8,479 nucleotides of DNA from Mailhella sp. (GTDB lineage Bacteria > Desulfobacterota > Desulfovibrionia > Desulfovibrionales > Desulfovibrionaceae). The stretch lies in assembly GCA_020024815.1 (NCBI GenBank), contig JAHHTE010000084.1:1-8479 (forward strand), written 5' to 3'. Within the stretch, counting starts at the first letter, position 1. Every line of letters begins with the position of its first letter. Below, piece after piece: positions 5,505 through 8,479 of this stretch. The notes beneath the pieces are model-generated. The model ran no database searches and was not told the origin of the DNA. It was given only the letters and a program-made list of their open reading frames with translations. Made by a program: the position numbers and the translations under genes.

Positions 5505-6650
5505 ATGAATACTGCAGAACAAAAAATCAAAACTCTTGAAACAGCTAAATGTATTATTATAAAAGTTGGTTCAGCTGTATTAACAGATGAAAATGGTTTA
5601 TCATTTCCTGTTTTAGAAAACCTTGTATCACAAATTGCTTACTTACATAAACAAGGAAAAAAAGTTTGTCTTGTTAGTTCAGGAGCTGTTGCTGCTGGAA
5701 AAAAAGTATTAGGTAATGAATTTAAAATTGAAGGTCTTGCAGGAAAACAAGGAGCTGCTGCCATAGGTCAAGGAAGACTTATGCGAGAGTATGAAGAACT
5801 ATTTCAAAAACATAACATTCTTTGTGCACAAATATTATTAACTCGTGATGATGTTCGTAGTAGAGAAAGATTTTTAAATGCTAAAAATACCTTTCAACAA
5901 CTTTTACAATGGAACGTTGTGCCAATTGTTAATGAAAATGACACTGTTGTAATCCATGAACTTAAATTTGGTGATAATGATGCATTAGCAAGCCTTTTAT
6001 GTAATATTGTAGAAGCAGATCTTTCTATAAATTTAACATCAACAAAAGGCGTTTTAGCTAAAAATCCATTGCAATATCCCAATGAAGATATTCCTATAAT
6101 GGAATTTATAGAAGATATTCAAAATTTAAATTTAGATGAATTATGTGGTGGAAAAACAAGCGTTGGAACTGGTGGAATGTTTTCAAAACTCTTTTCTGCA
6201 CGACGTACTGCCCAACTTGGTGTACCTACATTAATTATTCCCGGAAAAGTGCCAAACATTATCTTACAAGCTTTTCAAGGCGAAAAAATTGGTACTTGGA
6301 TATGTCCTACCAAATCACCTATTTCAAGACGTAAGTACTGGCTAGCATATAGAACAGATACACAAGGAACTATTACTATTGATGATGGTGCATATATTGC
6401 TCTCAATGAAAAAGGAAAAAGCCTTTTACCCGGTGGTATTATCAATATTGAAGGAAATTTTGGAGTTGGTGCCTTAGTTGCTATCTTATATAATAATAAA
6501 AAAATTGCAGTTGGATTATCTAACTATACCTCAAATGACTTAAAAAAAATCAAAGGATTAAGTAGAATTGAAGTAGCAGCAATTTTAGGTAATGCTCATT
6601 ATCCAGAAGTTATACATAGAGATAATTTACTTTTACATGCTGCTATATAA
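5505..6650 (+). CDS. proB: Glutamate 5-kinase with PUA domain
   Basis: The enzyme phosphorylates glutamate, the first and normally feedback-inhibited step of proline synthesis. It has 381 residues, the usual size with a C-terminal PUA domain. The amino-acid-kinase domain shows KVGSAVLT (20-27), VSSGAVAAGKK (57-67), KQGAAAIGQGRLM (81-93), VVPIVNENDTV (138-148), FGDNDALASLL (155-165) and GTGGMFSKL (221-229). The PUA domain covers about residues 277-365 with LLPGGI (307-312). I place the start at ATG 5505. A TTG at 5475 would add only 10 residues, and neither start has a clear Shine-Dalgarno sequence, unlike the other genes here. The spacer from obgE is 180 bases with repeat copy 2, so co-transcription is uncertain. 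proA is not in the window. Confidence 0.95.
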   Translation: MNTAEQKIKTLETAKCIIIKVGSAVLTDENGLSFPVLENLVSQIAYLHKQGKKVCLVSSGAVAAGKKVLGNEFKIEGLAGKQGAAAIGQGRLMREYEELFQKHNILCAQILLTRDDVRSRERFLNAKNTFQQLLQWNVVPIVNENDTVVIHELKFGDNDALASLLCNIVEADLSINLTSTKGVLAKNPLQYPNEDIPIMEFIEDIQNLNLDELCGGKTSVGTGGMFSKLFSARRTAQLGVPTLIIPGKVPNIILQAFQGEKIGTWICPTKSPISRRKYWLAYRTDTQGTITIDDGAYIALNEKGKSLLPGGIINIEGNFGVGALVAILYNNKKIAVGLSNYTSNDLKKIKGLSRIEVAAILGNAHYPEVIHRDNLLLHAAI

Positions 6651-6831
6651 TGTATATTTTTTAATTAATTTTTTTTAGAAAAATAGTTTTATTTTACCTA
6701 GTATTATAGAGAAAATTATAACAGTATCAATTATGCAAAATTTAGATAAAAAAAAGACAAAAGTTGATAATATAATTTACAACTGTAACCACATTATTAT
6801 CTACATTATTTTCTTATAATATAAAACCAAT

Positions 6832-6861
6832 AAAATTTCTTTTGTACGCAAAAGAAATTTT
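6832..6861. terminator. Perfect 13-bp stem-loop, possible proB terminator
   Basis: AAAATTTCTTTTG (6832-6844) and CAAAAGAAATTTT (6849-6861) are exact complements around the loop TACG. The right arm itself ends in TTTT, and the structure is symmetrical, so it could work on either strand. It is 181 bases after proB, far for a terminator, and it touches repeat copy 3, so it may belong to that element. Confidence 0.45.
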
Positions 6862-6977
6862 GGATTAAAAAGTTTTGAAAGGAGAGTTTGAGAAGAGAAC
6901 TTTTTCAAAAGTTCTCCTCTCAAAAAACTTTACTTTAAAAATACTTTTTATAATCTTTTATCCATTAGTACGCAAAA
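6844..6977. repeat. GTACGCAAAA direct repeats flanking repeat copy 3
   Basis: GTACGCAAAA occurs at 6844-6853 and again at 6968-6977 in the same orientation, on both sides of repeat copy 3. The intervening 114 bp have no ORF. Exact 10-bp direct repeats around a structured element could be a target duplication from insertion, but the first copy is also part of the 6832-6861 hairpin, so it may instead be a shared hairpin fragment. Confidence 0.35.
6864..6924 (-). repeat. Structured intergenic repeat, copy 3 (diverged)
   Basis: Read on the minus strand this has the same plan as copies 1 and 2: a hairpin (6887-6924), a pyrimidine linker, then CAAAACTTTTTAAT (6864-6877). The stem bases differ: instead of GGGGG/CCCCC it has GAGAAGAGAAC (6890-6900) opposite GTTCTCCTCTC (6911-6921), paired except for one A-C mismatch. 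Most changes on one side are matched on the other, which argues that the fold is maintained. It lies downstream of mcp in the mcp orientation, beyond the terminator at 7014-7050. Confidence 0.7.
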
Positions 6978-7013
6978 AATATAGCTATAAATAATTATAC
7001 TATATTATCAAAC

Positions 7014-7050
7014 AAAAAAAGGAAAAATAATATCTATTTTTCCTTTTTTT
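7014..7050. terminator. Bidirectional terminator between proB and mcp
   Basis: Seven A, then GGAAAAATA (ending 7029), pair perfectly over 16 bp with TATTTTTCC followed by seven T (7035-7050), around a 5-base loop. Each strand ends the stem in a T-run, so it can terminate transcription from either side. It begins 20 bases after the mcp stop codon and is most likely the mcp terminator, while also stopping plus-strand readthrough. Confidence 0.8.
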
Positions 7051-7070
7051 ATTACTATGGTTATATAATA

Positions 7071-8267
7071 TTATAATTTATGTTTATATAATACTTTAAT
7101 TTTTTCTATCAATTCAGAAAGCAATTTCTGTTCAGCTTGCATAAAGAATACAGACCGTTTTGCCTCTTCTAAAGATGCCTCATTATCCATAGCTATGCCA
7201 TTAATATGAGTAACAATATTTGCAATTTCTTCTGATGATGCTGATTGTTCTTCTGTTGCTGTTGCAATACTTCGAACTTGATCTGATGAATTTTCTGCCA
7301 TTTGCACAATTTCATATAATGCAAATTCACAATTCTTAGCTAATTCAGTAGCAACATTAACATTTTTAACAGTTGCTTCAACTTGTTCTGTACTTTTTTC
7401 CACACTTTGTTGAATAGCTTCAATAGCATCACCAACACCTGTTGTAGATTGCATTGTTTTTTCAGCAAGTTTTCTAACTTCATCAGCTACAACAGAAAAT
7501 CCTCGTCCAGCCTCGCCAGCTCTAGCAGCTTCAATAGCAGCATTTAAAGCAAGTAAGTTAGTTTGATCAGCAATTTCTGTAATAACATTCATAATATCAT
7601 TAACACTTTTTGCATGTTTTAAAAGTTTTGACATATCATCACGCAAAAATTCTGCATTTTTATGAACAATTTCAATAGCATTAAATAATTCTTTTACAGA
7701 ATGATTACCACTTTCTGCTTTTGTTTTTGTTTGTAAAGCAAGATCAGAAGCATGGCTTGTACTTTTATTAATATCTAAATTTGCAATATTCATTTCTTCT
7801 AAACTTTTTACAACAGTAGAAATTGTCAATGCTTGATTATGAGCACCATCAGCTGAAAGAAGAATATAATTATCTAACGAATTAGTAAGAGTATTTGTTT
7901 CTGCAACAGTTGCAAAAATTTCTTTCATTGTATTAAAATTCTTATCCATTTCTTCTTGATAATCAACAAATTCTTTTTTATCTTGTAAAAATGAATGAAT
8001 AGCACTGTCAATTAAATTAATTTCACAACTTCCATCAAGGCAAGCTCCCCATGTATTATCACTTGCAACATCAATATCATGGCATACTTTTTCAATAGGT
8101 TTAACTATACTTCCAAGTAAATTATAATACGTATATATTGCAAAAAGAGTAATTATTGCAATTATCACATAAAAAGGAATTATATCACCAAAAAAATTAT
8201 ATGCTATTGCACATAAAATTCCTAATAAAAGTTGCAACACTAAAAAAATGTTTATTTTTTTTCGCAT
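7071..8267 (-). CDS. Methyl-accepting chemotaxis protein without periplasmic sensor domain
   Basis: A 398-residue chemoreceptor that would control the CheA/CheW kinase complex at the inner membrane. Two membrane helices (about 5-24 and 30-50) are separated by only a few residues, so no periplasmic ligand domain exists. A HAMP-like stretch follows (about 50-100, with IVKPIEKV at 54-61), then a long coiled coil. The signalling tip is unmistakable: [20 protein letters not shown] (231-250) followed by [20 protein letters not shown] (251-270). Glutamine/glutamate-rich stretches on both sides (for example [13 protein letters not shown], 337-349) suit adaptation methylation. There is no C-terminal CheR-binding pentapeptide. 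A CX4C pair (C76, C81) lies in the membrane-proximal linker. TTGGAGC (8272-8278) precedes the ATG, and a sigma-28-type promoter lies just upstream. The ligand is unknown; a cytoplasmic or membrane-state signal is likely. Confidence 0.93.
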   Translation of the reverse strand: MRKKINIFLVLQLLLGILCAIAYNFFGDIIPFYVIIAIITLFAIYTYYNLLGSIVKPIEKVCHDIDVASDNTWGACLDGSCEINLIDSAIHSFLQDKKEFVDYQEEMDKNFNTMKEIFATVAETNTLTNSLDNYILLSADGAHNQALTISTVVKSLEEMNIANLDINKSTSHASDLALQTKTKAESGNHSVKELFNAIEIVHKNAEFLRDDMSKLLKHAKSVNDIMNVITEIADQTNLLALNAAIEAARAGEAGRGFSVVADEVRKLAEKTMQSTTGVGDAIEAIQQSVEKSTEQVEATVKNVNVATELAKNCEFALYEIVQMAENSSDQVRSIATATEEQSASSEEIANIVTHINGIAMDNEASLEEAKRSVFFMQAEQKLLSELIEKIKVLYKHKL

Positions 8268-8297
8268 AAAAGCTCCAAAGGCTATGTATCATTTTAT

Positions 8298-8324
8298 CTA
8301 TCGGTATTAATCACAATATCTTTA
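8298..8324 (-). promoter_or_regulatory. Sigma-28 (FliA) type promoter of the chemoreceptor gene
   Basis: On the minus strand TAAAGATA (8317-8324), exactly 11 bp of spacer and ACCGATAG (8298-8305) match the flagellar consensus TAAAGTTT-N11-GCCGATAA at 12 of 16 positions, with the TAAAG and CCGATA cores intact. Start near 8291 gives a leader of about 24 bases containing the Shine-Dalgarno sequence. This ties the receptor to late flagellar gene expression. Confidence 0.7.
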
Positions 8325-8364
8325 GATAATCAATATATTATGAATAGTTAATAAGATTTTTATA

Positions 8365-8392
8365 AAGATAATTTTTTCTCTATAAAAGTCAA
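8365..8392 (-). promoter_or_regulatory. Alternative sigma-70-type promoter for the chemoreceptor
   Basis: On the minus strand TTGACT (8387-8392), 16 bp and TATCTT (8365-8370) could start a transcript near 8358. It is weaker evidence than the sigma-28 site because the -10 is imperfect, but it could give basal expression. Confidence 0.3.
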
Positions 8393-8479
8393 GATACTAT
8401 AAAACCTCTTTTTAGTAATGAACAACTATCTCTTTCCCTTAATAAACCATTTATATAAACTTATACTTATCTATTATCT

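Larger units (their letters stand above)
6651..7070. other. Convergent intergenic region between proB and mcp
   Basis: This 420-bp AT-rich spacer between converging genes holds no ORF I can support. Its content is structural: a perfect 13-bp hairpin (6832-6861), repeat copy 3 (6864-6924), two copies of GTACGCAAAA (6844-6853, 6968-6977) and a symmetrical terminator (7014-7050). The first 180 bases after proB show only T-rich runs. Confidence 0.6.

Noticed and set aside
5894..6334. Minus ORF 5894-6082 and plus ORF 6143-6334
   Set aside because: Both lie inside proB in other frames and have no start signals or domain.
1..8479. CRISPR array, tRNA, rRNA, transposase or replication origin
   Set aside because: No regularly spaced repeats, tRNA-like cloverleaf, rRNA segment, transposase frame or cluster of DnaA boxes was seen; the three structured repeats are dispersed and have no spacers.

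Overview
The window is strongly AT-rich, with roughly one third G+C in the genes and much less between them. The gene order rplU-rpmA-obgE-proB, the style of the proteins, and short G-rich hairpin repeats placed just after genes all suggest a low-G+C member of the Desulfovibrionaceae (the group that holds Desulfovibrio and Lawsonia). This placement is inference: no rRNA or marker comparison was possible. A flagellar-type sigma-28 promoter in front of a chemoreceptor suggests a motile cell.

Layout. Positions 158-2209 (minus) encode an AMP-forming acetyl-CoA synthetase, followed on its 3' side by repeat copy 1. Next comes about 830 bp of extremely AT-rich DNA without a convincing gene (2222-3041), holding inverted repeats, a terminator-like hairpin and promoter-like sites. 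Two very small plus-strand genes follow: a 30-codon hydrophobic one (3042-3134) and a better supported 46-codon membrane protein with a histidine-rich tail (3222-3362). Each has its own Shine-Dalgarno sequence and promoter. A strong promoter at 3485-3513 then opens the plus-strand cluster rplU (L21), rpmA (L27), obgE (ribosome-assembly GTPase) and proB (glutamate 5-kinase). A terminator-like hairpin and a second promoter lie between rpmA and obgE, and repeat copy 2 lies between obgE and proB. A 420-bp convergent intergenic region (6651-7070) carries repeat copy 3, a second hairpin and a bidirectional terminator. The minus strand then encodes a methyl-accepting chemotaxis protein (7071-8267) with no periplasmic sensor domain and a sigma-28-type promoter.

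How the parts relate. L21, L27 and Obg all serve the 50S ribosomal subunit and form the usual cluster. The attenuator-like hairpin after rpmA could give more ribosomal protein than Obg, while the internal promoter keeps Obg transcribed. ProB is biosynthetic (proline) and probably partly uncoupled by repeat copy 2. Acs activates acetate. The small membrane proteins have no assignable function.

The signals most worth checking are the three-copy repeat with compensatory changes in its stem, the rpmA-obgE promoter/hairpin arrangement, the two small membrane proteins with a shared TTGACGTA motif towards acs, and the sensor-less chemoreceptor. I see no clear new multi-gene system, and no tRNA, rRNA, CRISPR array or insertion sequence.
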